Origin: Paroedura picta
Lineage: Eukaryota > Chordata > Lepidosauria > Squamata > Gekkonidae
Length of the DNA: 64,000 nucleotides
NCBI RefSeq assembly: GCF_049243985.1
Contig: NC_135377.1
Span: 31,139,255 to 31,203,254, forward strand
Direction of reading: 5' to 3'
In this document: piece after piece, positions 20,453 through 31,010 of the stretch
Layout: each line of letters opens with the position of its first letter
How positions within the stretch are numbered: the first letter of the stretch is position 1
Notes under the pieces: model-generated
The model's database searches: none
Seen by the model: the letters and a program-made list of their open reading frames with translations, nothing else
What the model was told of the DNA's origin: nothing
Made by a program: the position numbers and the translations under genes

Positions 20453-20906
20453 ACCTACGCTTTGCTTCAGTTATGTTTTTTAGACCTCCGGTTGGTTCTA
20501 CAATCCAAATCCTAGTTCCTTGTTGATTGAATGTCACATCTTGTTAACTGTATTGACTCACTCATACTAGGACTTATAGATTGTTGTTTGGTTCTCCCTC
20601 AACAGGTAGTGGTTATCATGCTGTTAGGCATAAAACTCATCAAAGGGCACATCTGTGCTCAACTGGAGAAAAACCCAGTCTATAAAGGTGGAGATCCCAT
20701 TGTATCCCTCCTGTCACTAATTCTCCAAATAGATTAACTAACTTCAGGACACATCTAAATTGCAAAAGGGGGGCTTGGAGTCTGGCATCATCCAACAGAT
20801 GAAAAAAGGTTACCTATCAAATCTAACTCTTTAGTGCATTTTTATTAAGGCCTTCTTCAGATGTTCAGAGTGACGTACACTTTATCCCTTTCTCTTTCCC
20901 ATTTAC
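20453..20906. other. Unclassified DNA
   Basis: No gene or repeat recognised. Confidence 0.5.
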
Positions 20907-21091
20907 TCCCAACTCCAGGTTGGGAAATTTCTGGAAGTTTGGGATGGAACCTGGGGAGGTTTGGATCTGAACCTCCACAGGATATAACACCATAGAATTT
21001 GTCCTTCAAAACAGCTGTTTTCTTTATTGGAACTGATTAGCAGTCTGGAGATCAGTTGCAATTATGGAAGATATCCAGGTTGTTAACCCTG
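20907..21091 (-). mobile_element. MITE family A, minus copy, internally shortened
   Basis: 'actccaggttgggaaatttc', 'tttgggatggaacctgggga', 'aaaacagctgttttctttat' and 'agtctggagatcagttgcaa', then 'ggttgttaacccttgtc'-like end. This is the reverse complement of the family order. Ends are eroded. Confidence 0.75.
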
Positions 21092-21301
21092 TCTCACACC
21101 ATCTTTCTGAGATGTTAGGCAAAAAGAGACCAATAGGCTCTGGAAGTCACCAGTGCCTTTTAGTGCAGAGCAGGGATCTGAAACCAGACCCCACACACTC
21201 AGTACCATTTCACACTGGCTTTCAAACATTGTTCTGCTTCATTGTGGCTTAAAAGGATATATCTTTAATTTTCTTTTTACAATAAAGGGTTAACTTTCTT
21301 A

Positions 21302-21595
21302 TACAGATGTGTGGTGCAGAGTGGTAAGGCAGCGGAAATGCTTTCTGAAGCTGTCTGTCCATGAGGTTGGGAGTTAGATCCCAGCAGCCAGCTCAAGGTT
21401 GACTCAGCCTTCCATCCTTCCGAGGTCGGTAAAATGAGTACCCAGCTTGCTGGGGGGTAAATGGTAGTGACTGGGTAAGGCACTGGCAAACCACCCCGTA
21501 TTGAGTCTGCTGTGAAAATGCTCGAGGGTGTCACCCCAAGGGTCAGACATGACCCGGTGCTTGCACTGGGGAAACCTTTACCTTTACAGATGTGT
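21302..21595 (+). mobile_element. Sauria-type SINE with 11-bp target duplication
   Basis: Flanked by tacagatgtgt at 21302-21312 and 21585-21595. The head starts at 'ggtgcagagtggtaaggcag', i.e. it lacks the first ~10 bases of the 41-kb copy; the B box, central block, 'caccccaagggtcagacatg' tail and ACCTTT units are present. The clean duplication shows a normal LINE-driven retroposition, probably using Bov-B enzyme. Confidence 0.93.
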
Positions 21596-21994
21596 AAGGC
21601 AACGGAAATCTTGAAATAAATGTGATTTCCCCCCCTGAAATTGAATAAACCAAATCCTTAATATCAACAAAGTACCTTTCATACTAGAAGCTATGGATTC
21701 AAAACCTTGTTGTCACTTCACGCCATCAAAACTGTTAGCATATTTATTTTAATGTGCTAGCAATGACTAGACTATTATGGCACACTATCATTTGCTGGGG
21801 CCTGGGGCCCTTTATATGTATTATGTAATTCTTTTACTTCTAAGGAGCTTAGGCGACATACACTTGATCAATTTCACATGGGTCCTTAATATGCCTTCTT
21901 CATATATCACCCACTGTGCTCACCAATCTCCAGTCCCCACTATGTTGGGCAGAGGGAAGGGGTAAATGGGGGTAGGGCTGGTGAAATGCCATGA
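21596..21994. other. Unclassified DNA
   Basis: No gene or repeat recognised. Confidence 0.5.
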
Positions 21995-22066
21995 CTTCAT
22001 TTTCAGTTGAGCTGTCCTGAGCCAGTCAGGGAAGGGCAGTCTACAAAAATAAAGTTATTATTATTA
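21995..22066 (+). mobile_element. L2-like LINE 3' tail
   Basis: 'gagctgtcctgagccagtca', 'gggaagggcagtctacaaaa' and 'ataaagttattattatta' correspond to the L2 3' end 'GAGCC...GGGAGGGCGGTATACAAAT' with ATT repeats. Confidence 0.7.
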
Positions 22067-22387
22067 GTGTCATACAACACATTTCGATGCAATACTAATG
22101 AAAACAGAGACACTTAAAATTGTCATTTGCCTGGAGGGGGAAAATCCTTTCTCTTTCATAGTAGCTTAGTAGGATATTACATACCAGGTGATGTTCTTTT
22201 CTTCCATGTAATTTACCATAAAGTAGTGAGTCCTAGTAAACAGGGACAGCTGAAGCTTAGGTAGGATATGTGATATGAGTAATATATCTTTAGTTTAGGG
22301 AAGATCTTATTTGGAAGCAATTTTTCAATTTAGCTTATAAGTGATTTTGGGCACCTGATGATGCTATAACACTGTTGAAACTAATCA
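22067..22387. other. Unclassified DNA
   Basis: Unique-looking AT-rich DNA between an L2 tail and a SINE. Confidence 0.5.
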
Positions 22388-22623
22388 AGAAGAAGAGTTG
22401 GTTCTTATATGCCACTTTTCTCTACCTGAAGGAATCTCAAAGCAGCTTACTTTTGCCTTTCCTTTCCTCTGCCCACAATGCTGTGAGGTAGATGAGCCTG
22501 AGAGAGCCCTGATATTATTGCTGTGGCGAGCCCAAGGTCACCCAGCTGGCTGCATGTGGGGGACAAGCAGGGAATCAAACCAGACTAGAAGTCCACACTC
22601 CTAACCACTACACCAAACTGGCA
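22388..22623 (-). mobile_element. MIR/CORE-like SINE, near full length
   Basis: From 'aagaagaagagttggttctt' (3' end complement) through 'gaatctcaaagcagcttact', 'gatattattgctgtggcgag', 'cccaaggtcacccagctggc' and 'aatcaaaccagactagaagt' to 'ccactacaccaaactggc' (A-box complement). Only small indels relative to the 62.4-kb copy. Confidence 0.92.
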
Positions 22624-22812
22624 TGAGAGTACAGCATGTGTATAAAAGTAAATTAATTTAAATCAATACTTTTCAAGGTCCTTAGCTTATTGTTAGGGAG
22701 TTTGTGTCAGAATTGTGTATAACTGCTTTGTTCAGCTTAGCTGTTCCATGAAAGTGATAGAGTTTATCATAATAAAAGTGCTAGGAAATGTTGCTGTACC
22801 ATTAATATTAAT

Positions 22813-23350
22813 TCATAGAATCATAGAGTTGGAAGGGACCTCCAGGGTCATCTAGTCCAACCTCCTGCACAATGCAGGAACTCACAACTACCTGCTCACC
22901 CATGGTGACCCCAATTTCATGCTCAAGTGATCCCGCCACCAAAAATCTCCAAAATCCTGGAGGAAATTCACCTGCCCACAGCAGCAAATAGCAATTCCCT
23001 GGGTATGCTAAGAAGGGCCACAAGAGACGAACACTGGCACACCCCTTCATGTCCACCCACTCACAATCTGCCTAAGTTCATAAAATCAATGTTTCTGTCA
23101 GATGACTATCTAGCCTCTGCTTTAAAACTTTCAAAGAAGAGAACCTACCACCTCCCGAGGAAGCCTGTTCCATTGTGAAACTGCTCTGTCAAGAACCTCT
23201 TCCAAATGTTTAGCTGAAAATTCTGTTGAATTAATTTCGTGCCATTGGTTCTGGCCTGACCCTCTGGAGCGGCAGAAAACAACTCTGCTGCATCATCTAT
23301 ATGACAGCCCCTCAAGCATTTGAAGATATGCTTGCAGTGGTGTATCTTTT
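22813..23350 (-). mobile_element. CR1/L3-like LINE 3' end
   Basis: Begins tcatagaatcatagagttgg, then 'aagggacctccagggtcatc' and 'tagtccaacctcctgcacaa', the complement of the CR1 3' end. Further in: 'tagcctctgctttaaaactt', 'ccacctcccgaggaagcctg' and 'ttccattgtgaaactgctct'. About 0.5 kb of 3' UTR/end of ORF2, 5'-truncated. Confidence 0.88.
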
Positions 23351-26300
23351 AAGTTCCAGCAGTGATTAAAGATATGGTTTTATTAAAGGATTATTGGTAA
23401 ATTTCAGTATGCCGTCAGACGTTCATATGGGTCATTCTTAATCTGTCCAGTCATTTCCACGGTTTGGAAGTTTATGGCAACTGTAAATCTATTAAGCCAC
23501 AAATTTGCACATAATAAAATGAAACAGCAAGCCGTTAAATAAAAGCTCAGTTCTGAGCGACAGAACATTTTTCGAGGAACAGTCACTGAGGCTGCCACTT
23601 TTGCTACTGATGCTGTCCTTTGAGAAATTCAATCAGGCTGATTGAGGAAACCTGGAGCGAGTTGGCTGTTCCTTCCTCCAGTTCATAATTGCCCTGTAGA
23701 CCATTTAATCATCCATAGATGAAACAAAGCCCGTGCTGTGGAGCACCGGAAGCAAAGGCATGCACTTATCAAATGTTTCCTACCCACGAAGCATAACCAG
23801 GGACCCATCTTTGTGCTGTGAGCAGTCCTGCTGTCAGCCTGGGGAGCTGAAAGCAGACAAGCTTTTCCTCTTGTCTCTACGGTGGCCTTCCTGAATACCT
23901 TTATTTTATTACAGTAAAAAATAGACAGCTCATTTTTTTCCATATTCCATCTAGGTCTTAAAGCCAATAGGCTATTCAACCAAAAAAAAGACAGCAATAT
24001 AACAAAAAAGTTACTATTGTTCCACATTCATTAAAAACAAATGATATTTAATAGCAGCAGCCATATTATTGAATACATTTAATGTTATATTAAAATCCAG
24101 GTCCACAAATAGTGTCATTTTGTTACAGTAATAAATGCATACAGAGAGAATAAAAGCTTTAAAAAACAAAGGATATGGGTGTTCACAGAGACTTCTGCTA
24201 GGTCAAAGATCTAGTTAGTGCTGCCTGGCCATGGATAAAAATAAAAGCATTGCATCGAGTCAAATAAAAATAAACATTTATTTTTATTCTGCTCTTCTTC
24301 CAAAATGCTCAGGACAGCATAAATATTTCTCCCCGCATCCACCCACCCTCCCACCCACTCATTTTCCTTTATAGAAACCCTACACGGTCGAGTGAACTGA
24401 ATACAGATTTCCACTATGTCCTAGTTCAACACTTAAACTTCTACAATATGCTGGCAATTTCTGCTTTTCTTGGAAGTATGAAATGCTGTACACACACACT
24501 GATTCTGGATAGCAACATTATTTGAACTTGAACCATATGTATAGTTTCCTTAACAAAGATAGGGGAAGGGGGAAAAACAGCTGAGTAACTAGGGTTGGGG
24601 AGAGCTAGAAACTCCAATCCATCACACTAATTGGCTTAGAATATTAGCCTTTAGTTGAGATTAGAAATCCATTTCCTTCCAAATATAGGCAATTTGCCTT
24701 GCAGTCCAGTCACTACACACAAGCATGAAATAGGTGACATGCTGCTTTCGTAACCTTTCTTGTATTTTCAGTGGGTATTTTGACATCATAATTTATCCCT
24801 AAAAAGAACACAGTAATAAGAATAAGTTAATGTTGTTTAGAGATTTTTATTTTCTTTTTTAGAAACCCATTTGTCAGGACATTTTTGAAGGGATTTTAAT
24901 TCACAAAAACACTTACTGCTGAGTAATGTGTGCCAATTAACTTCAATTCACTGAATCAACAGTTTCCTGTTACCTGTTCCTTCAGGTAGAACAGTGACTG
25001 ATACCCCTGCCCTTTCCCAGGCTTCTGTGCAGGGACCTTTCCTGACTGAAAACAGTAGGGACACCTGTTTTTGGAGTAGGGAAGGCTAGCACCTGAAATC
25101 TTAGGAATGGGTCTGCTATTGAAAACAGGGTGCTCGATAAGGCAGCCACTGTGATAGGCAGCGGAAATTTGATAATGAAAGGAGATGCCTAATAGATTAA
25201 TCTGATGTGATTTGCCAAAACACAGGGTTTTCTGGAAGATTATCCACACTCGCAATAGGAAGCCCTTTGTTTCGTAAAAGTCCCCACTTATCATTGTATT
25301 CTTTATCTCAATAAGAAACATAATGGTTTACTTGTTTACATGCATGGCAGCCATATTCAGAGCTGAGCTTAGTAACTGTGAACTGCCTTTCATTTGAAAC
25401 GTTTCCAGCTTGCAGGTTATTAAACTGAGGGGGAACAAGCACTTGGACACACACAAAATTTAAATCGGCCTTGCTTAGATTGGCAAAAATGAATGTTATT
25501 TCATCCACTGGGAAAATGTTTTACTTCCTGCTCAAATACTTTTTGGATGAAAATCACAAGCTCATTTGCAGCCATCATACCAGCATGTATATCATTTTTT
25601 AAAGGATAAGTGGTATGTCTATAGAACTGTATTTGTTACTGCATACCAGTTACTGCATACCACCTTCACTAATATTCATGATTTTATTAGCTTGTCTTTA
25701 CCTCTTTGATTTTACTTTGCTCATTATGAAGTAGAACTGAAGGCACTGTACTATTTATACTGAATGTGTGGCTGGAACAATGCCCTGATGTGCCTTGTAT
25801 ACAATGACTTCTGGTTTCTGGAATTGATTGTTAAATACCTTACATATCCGGGACTGCAGAAAGACCGTCGTGCTGCGTTCTTCCACTCAGAAAATAAACA
25901 AAAAAAAAATACACCATGTTAGAAAATAGTTTTATCCAAGTTCTTAAAAAGACTTCCCCCTCCTATCATGCACTCATACCAGGGTGGCCACTGGAACTCC
26001 CACAGCTGAAGGCACCTGAAGTCAAACAGCAATGCTAGCTTGCAAACCAGGTTATTTTTCTGGGCTCTGAGACATATGGGTAGCTTCTAATGCTGCTGTG
26101 AGAGCAGTTCAGTTCTAGCTGAGTAAACAAAGCGTAGGGTCACTTGCAAGAAGAACAAACTGAAGGGACTCACAATTAAACTAATTCCTGTCACCACGGC
26201 TGCCGACTGGATTAGCGATGAAGGTCTGCTTCCGTGGCTTGAAATCATCACATGGTCTGCTGTACGCAAGCCAGGAATAGAAATTATAAAGGAGAAATTG

Positions 26301-28414
26301 GGGGACGGAAATCTGATAAACCCATCAGGGAAAAAAATGGATCTCAAAAGAATTGTCTGTCTAGACCAGAGGATGACTGCAGAGAACTGAAGTCTGTGGT
26401 TTATGCCGTTGAAAATGGATACAATGTAATGAAAAATGGCCACCAGGTAGGATTTGGCACTATTAGAAGTATTTGATTCTCCTTATAGAGCATACTTGAA
26501 AGGTTTACGAATCCGTTGGAAATCCACTTTCTTCTTTTCATCTTGCATATTTATGGATTACCTTATGTACTTTACAGCGTGTTCAAACACTCTGAGTTTA
26601 AGAGAGTTCTCCCCCCACTTGGTCTCCCCCCCTCCATCAGACTCTCATAAAACACAACCTGTACCTTGAGGTATTATGCAGAAATTTCTCGTGCAGACTG
26701 CTATTTTATGTCCATTAACGATCTCGGCAGTCTACTTAAATATATATATATATATATATTGGTCATACTGGATAGAAATATGAACATGAACCAGAGGAAG
26801 CCTTGGACAGGCCTGAGACAGTTTACCACCCTGCAGACCAAGTGTCTGTTTTGAGTGCACACTCCAAGGAAGTTCTCAGAGCATGAAAACCACTCCAGAA
26901 CAAGTTTAAATTTAAAATAAATATGTTTCACAAGATTTAAGTCAAGATTTCGCTGTTCAGAGGACTCGTATTTTTCACATTTTGACCAGGGGCATAAACT
27001 GGTCTTCACGTCTGCTAAAATGAATCCAGGAGCTGTGGTTTGCAGGAACATATTAATTGTTACAAGATGGCTCTGGGTTAAATGGATCCTTAGAGCAGCC
27101 TGCTGCTTGTAGCACCACCGTACCTCTCACCCAAGACTACTGAGTTTGGACCAAGGACAATTTATTAGGTTTTGAACTGTACAGGGAGTTTGCTCTGCTC
27201 CCCAGCAGGCATTCCAGTGTTATTTTTACGACTGTCTCTCACTCCAATTTAACTTGCCTCAAGAAACATTCAACAAAATTATGATATCATCACGTTTTCA
27301 CTAATATAGTAGATATAGGCAGACTGTGAGCCCTGAAGTCAGCACAGCAATGTGATTGATAGCCGATGTGTGAAAAGTTCTCTTATGCTTTAAGTATCAG
27401 GTTGCAGCACAAGTAAATTTGACCCAGGCCCTATTTACTTCACTTCTGGACATGTGGTAACCACAGGAAAATCCTGCAGAAGTCAGATCCTATGTTATAC
27501 CTATCTAGTTAGAAAACCACTTCATATATCTGGGTTGTGATTGATTGAAGATTATTTCAGAATGTGTTGTTCATCTTTAAGGTGCTACAGCACTCACTGC
27601 TATAATCTCAAATGGCTTTGCAATGAAGACCTAAGTAACTGTCCAGATTTGTATCAGTTTGTTATCAAAATTATATGATTTCCTGAGAATATTGGGTATT
27701 TTATTTGGGTGAAATGTTGTGGATTCTCTGGTAGTATTCATGGTTCTCTTGTACAAAACTGCTATTTCCAGGATTCTTTAGGAAGCACAAATGATTGTTA
27801 ATGGAGTTTAAATATGTAACGTGAACGTGTCCTAAGTTATCAAGCAGGAAAAGGGAATAAAGTATATAAGGGATTCATGATATATCCCCCGCTCACAAAA
27901 ACTAGCATGTGCAGTACTCTGGGCATACTATGCTTCTTGATTGGGTAATTGAGCTAAAGAAATATGTTTTTATAAAACATTCATTGAAGCTATGATATTT
28001 CCAGTGATTTTCACATTTTCATCTGATTTATGTTAATGATTAAAACAGATCCTGGAATGCTGAGGCAATTAAACCTTGAACATACTGCTTTTATTATAGA
28101 GTCCATTTCTAATAGAAACAAATTTGATCAATCTCACAGTCTTCAGCTACTGTGATTCATTCTTTTATCTGAAATGTATGAGCCCATACTTTATGCTATT
28201 TTTAAGAGGACATATTACCTATATTTGTGAGAGAGTAGCCTAGATTTCTCAGTATATAGCACTTATGAATTAATTATCTGTATATACTTTTATTAAATGT
28301 CTGGTACTCAGTAATCTTTGATAAATTCATCTTATTCAGAATACAGTACAAAGGTTGTTAACTACGTTCTGCTATAGCATGCAAATTTCACCAACATCTA
28401 AAGATCTTCATGGC
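23351..28414. other. Long mostly unique region
   Basis: No gene recognised in 5 kb. An L2-like tail scrap (minus) lies near 24265-24325 ('aatgctcaggacagcataaa'). A (TA)n tract is at about 26740-26759, and a 15-bp tandem duplication ('gttactgcatacca') at about 25635-25664. 23395-23780 and 26090-26500 have even composition with retained CpG and could be conserved non-coding DNA; this cannot be tested here. Confidence 0.5.
26738..26759. repeat. (TA)n microsatellite
   Basis: About ten TA units. Confidence 0.9.
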
Positions 28415-28680
28415 CTCCTAGAGTATTTGGGGCACAATTCAAAGCACTAGTCATGATATTTAAAGCCCTAATTGGTCTGGCGCCATCATAGTTTTCTACC
28501 ACGTGAACTTGCCTGGCAACTGATATAATCTCAAAACCTTCTGTGTGTGACTCCTCCTACTGAATATAGAGAAATATTTACCAGGGAAAGGGCCTTACTC
28601 ATAGTGGTACCCCATCTGCAGAACTCCATAAAAATGAGATACTCCTGACACCTTGCTTACTTTCATTTCAGCTCTAGGAA
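28415..28680 (+). mobile_element. L2-like LINE, C-terminal ORF2 relic
   Basis: The plus strand reads FKALVMIFKALIGLAPS, matching the L2 block 'FKVLVLTYKALHGLGPSYL', and later 'accagggaaagggccttact', 'catagtggtaccccatctgc' and 'agaactcc', equivalent to 'GRAFSVAAPRLWNSLP'. It is decayed and short; 3' UTR may continue to about 28860. Confidence 0.8.
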
Positions 28681-29274
28681 ACAACATTACTATTGTAATG
28701 TGAATTTAATGTTCAGTTAGTTTTGTTGTAAGTGGCATGTGTCTGTTAATTTTTAATTTATGGTATCTGAGTGTCTTGAACCTGCTGTTTGTTGCTTCTC
28801 TAATGCATGCTATTAGCCTTGGGATTTATTTCATTGCTTTTACTTTAAAGTACTTTAAAAGCAACCATTGCAGACAAGTGACATAGTACCACAGTGCTGA
28901 AAATAAGATCTAATCTAGGCAGTTTTAAACAAATATTAATCAGTTAAGCACACACAGTCCTCCTCAACCAGAAAAGTGACATAAAACATTGTAAATAAAT
29001 ATAATAAATAACATTATTATTTCTAAAACATGCTTGCATAGTCCTCTAGATAATATTTTTCCTTGACATGTTGTTGCTTATATGCAACCTCACAACCATC
29101 AAGCTTCCATTGTGTGGTGAATAATATGAACATCTCTAATAGACAATAAAAACTTTTATGCACAATTTAGCATCCACAAAAACCAGAGGAATCTAGCCAG
29201 GGGGAAAGAGAGAGGAACCCCTACCCAGTAAAACATGGCTATGCATGGTATCCAAGTAGCTCATGGGAGAAAGA
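28681..29274. other. AT-rich DNA, possibly L2 3' UTR then unique
   Basis: No gene. T-rich 'gttaatttttaatttatggt' may be LINE 3' UTR; the rest is unrecognised. Confidence 0.4.
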
Positions 29275-29490
29275 GAGAGAGAGAATTGAGAGTGATGTGG
29301 TGAAGAAGGGAGAAAGAGAAGGAGAGCAGGAGTGACATTAGGCTTGCGGGAAGAGGAAGAGAGAAATAGAGGTAGGTATGTGTGGAAGGAGAAAGGTAAA
29401 GAGCAGGAGTGACAGTAAATATGGGAGGAGAGGAGTGATGATAGGCATGAGAAGGGGAGAAAGAAGAGAGAATTAGTTGTAGTAGGCATG
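29275..29490. repeat. Purine-rich degenerate tandem repeat
   Basis: G/A-rich sequence with the motif 'gagcaggagtgaca' at about 29323 and 29401, and variants such as 'gaggagtgatgataggcatg' at 29430. Units are roughly 35-80 bp and irregular. The complementary strand is open for up to 171 codons (Ser/Leu/Pro-rich), which is compositional. Confidence 0.8.
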
Positions 29491-29499
29491 AAGAAGGGA

Positions 29500-30110
29500 G
29501 CAATGCCGTACCTAGCATATTTGACACCCAGAGCAGGTAAGAAGTGGGACTGGGCCAGGTTCTGGGAAGGGACCACATTGTCCCTGCAAGGAACCATGAG
29601 GAAATGAGTGCTGGGTAGGTGAAGTGGCACAACTGGGCATTGATGCTGGCATCCTGGTCCTACCAGAGCTGGTCCTGTAATGCCGGTATCTCTTCCATGA
29701 GAACCCACATGACCACCTGGTTGAGCTGGGGCTCAAAGCTCAGCACGTTGTCACTGGCATCTAGCACACCTAGATGAAGCCAGTTTGAATGGCATGGCCA
29801 AGTCAGGCCCCAATTTCAAGCTGGAGAAGGGCAAGAAGCGCTTGTAGCCGAGGGTCAGCTGCAGGGCATAGAGGTACATGCCTCACATTCCAGGAGCCTC
29901 TGTGTGTGTAGCCACACCTCACCGAAATATGCACATGCACTGTCACCTGGAAGTGCATGTGGCCCTCTCCTAGGAGGTACAGGATCCAAAAGCACCTGTG
30001 CAGCCAGGCGCATCATGGCTCCAGCCCCAGACTGGTCAGTGGAATGCTCAAGCTGATCCTAGATGAGAGGGTGGTGAATGAGAAGAGGAAGCAAAGACAG
30101 GGACAATTAA
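29500..30110 (-). pseudogene. Unidentified decayed coding-like block
   Basis: The minus strand shows protein-like stretches in more than one frame, e.g. YALQLTLGYKRFLPFSSLK near 29880-29815 and ASDNVLSFEPQLNQVVMW near 29755-29700, with codon-like GC use unlike the AT-rich flanks. No frame is open over the whole block, and no splice sites or poly(A) tail are clear. It may be a processed pseudogene of a host gene or an exon-derived fragment. I do not recognise the parent. It directly adjoins the purine-rich repeat. Confidence 0.35.
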
Positions 30111-30757
30111 ATAGTTACTTCTGTAAGTCACTTGTGCATCCCTATGTCTTTTATGTTTTCCTGACCATGTTTCCGAAGACTTGGGGTCACATACATACAT
30201 GCATGCCTATATATAAATGCCTCCAGATATCTGGCTGGGCAACAGCTAGTCTTGATTTTGCCTGTCTGGTCCTATGTACTCTTTTTGCATCTGCTGGTTT
30301 TCCTATTGGTTTGCCCTCCTACCCACAGCATTCCTGCTCTGTCAGATGGATGTCTCCTACGCAACACCTGATCTTTTTGGCAGCAGCTCCTTGAGTTGCT
30401 GGGAAATAATACCTTGTTGGTCCTGTTGGTATTTGGTACCAAGTAGGCTGACTACAGCCCTGTGCTAACATAGGGCCACCCACATTTAGGTTTTACATAT
30501 CAGTTCCTGCCTGCCCAGCTCCTGATTCCCTCCAATGCATAGATTTTTTTGGAAAAAAATGTAAGCTCATCATTTCCTGTATGACACTATTTGTGTTGAC
30601 GGTCTTACCACATATTAGGTAGTAGCTAATTCATACCTTTCTTTCTCCATTGATTAATCACCGATGTTTCATATATCGTGGGTTTTACCAGGTTTCTCAA
30701 TATTTATATGCCACTTATATGACCTGGACAGTTGCCAGGTTAGCTTGATCTTGTACA
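30111..30757. other. Unclassified DNA
   Basis: No gene or repeat recognised; C/T-rich in 30250-30430. Confidence 0.5.
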
Positions 30758-30843
30758 ATCATAGAATCATAGAATCATAGAGTTGGAAGGGGCCATACAG
30801 GCCATCTAGTCCAACCCCCTGCTCTACGCAGGATCAGCCCTAA
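30758..30843 (-). mobile_element. CR1 LINE 3' terminus
   Basis: 'atcatagaatcatagaatca', 'tagagttggaaggggccata' and 'tagtccaaccccctgctcta' are the complement of the CR1 end with its ATTCTATG repeats. Only the last ~85 bases are kept. Confidence 0.9.
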
Positions 30844-30845
30844 CC

Positions 30846-31010
30846 ATCTCAGAAGCTAAGCAGGGTTAGCCCAGGTTAGTATTTGGATGGGAGAGCACCA
30901 AAGAATTCCAGGCCACTAGACAGAGGCGGCAATGCCAAGCCACATCTGAACATCTCATGCCTTGACAAACCCACAGAGTCGCCATAAGTTACCTCTGACT
31001 TGACAGACAA
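30846..31010 (+). mobile_element. 5S-rRNA-derived SINE with RTE-like tail
   Basis: 'atctcagaagctaagcaggg', 'ttagcccaggttagtatttg' and 'gatgggagagcacc' align with the 5S rRNA internal control region (GAAGCTAAGCAGGG...GGTTAGTACTTGGATGGGAGACC). The rest, 'gcggcaatgccaagccacat', 'ctgaacatctcatgccttga' and 'agtcgccataagtt', resembles an RTE/Bov-B-like tail. The first ~40 bases of 5S are missing at the junction with the CR1 end. Same family as 19397-19563. Confidence 0.88.

Noticed and set aside
29193-29708. 171-codon minus frame
   Set aside because: Mostly Ser/Leu/Pro from the complement of a purine-rich repeat, with no domain; the coding-like part lies in other frames further right.
30846-30920. 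5S rRNA gene
   Set aside because: Only the internal part of 5S is present, with substitutions, and it is fused to a SINE tail, so it is a retroposed derivative and not a functional gene.
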